From the NCBI GenBank assembly GCA_026122225.1, contig JANEZZ010001870.1:186001-250000 (forward strand): 64,000 bases of DNA, read 5' to 3'; not shown here. Below are more notes on the stretch, generated by a model. That model did no database searches, had not been told where the DNA came from, and worked only from the letters and a program-made list of their open reading frames with translations. Numbering within the stretch: the stretch's first letter is position 1. This stretch comes from Heloderma charlesbogerti. Its lineage: Eukaryota; Chordata; Lepidosauria; Squamata; Helodermatidae.

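Overview
This window looks like nuclear DNA from a squamate reptile (lizard or snake). The evidence is one spliced vertebrate gene embedded in BovB/RTE, CR1 and L2-type LINEs, two DIRS-type tyrosine-recombinase retrotransposons, a Tc1/mariner transposon and short non-autonomous repeats. BovB together with many CR1 tails, DIRS and Tc1 points to a squamate; the species cannot be named from the sequence. I see no bacterial, phage, CRISPR or organellar features.

The only host protein-coding gene I can support is PPIP5K1 (diphosphoinositol pentakisphosphate kinase 1, VIP1 family), on the + strand and running off the right end of the window. Fifteen coding exons are visible, 1,835 coding bases in total, all with AG/GT boundaries and compatible phases. 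They begin in the middle of the C-terminal histidine-acid-phosphatase-like domain and continue into the low-complexity C-terminal tail. The kinase half must lie to the left. Ten exons (4,707-10,733) are packed into 6 kb; the next five are spread over 53 kb.

Layout: 1-4,706 is an upstream intron with the 5' part of a BovB element (- strand) and a 577-bp inverted-repeat transposon. 4,707-10,733 holds the phosphatase-domain exons. The 16.8-kb intron 10,734-27,573 carries DIRS-1 (with a CR1 inside it) and a long antisense CR1. 27,574-29,418 holds two tail exons. The 9.1-kb intron 29,419-38,527 holds a strongly CpG-rich block (about 32.6-34.1 kb) and the 3' half of a second BovB. 38,528-38,665 is another exon. 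The 24.7-kb intron 38,666-63,335 contains DIRS-2, two copies of an unclassified repeat, a diverged CR1, a split L2, an L2 cut by a full-length Tc1, and a nearly full-length antisense CR1 with a duplicated 5' segment. The last two exons are at 63,336-63,449 and 63,984 to the edge.

The transposon proteins are nearly all broken by stops, frameshifts or lost catalytic residues. The exception is the BovB endonuclease frame at the left edge, which reads open to the window boundary. I did not find evidence for a previously undescribed biological system. The most useful leads are the intronic CpG block, the frame-neutral tail exons, and the architecture of the DIRS and CR1 copies.
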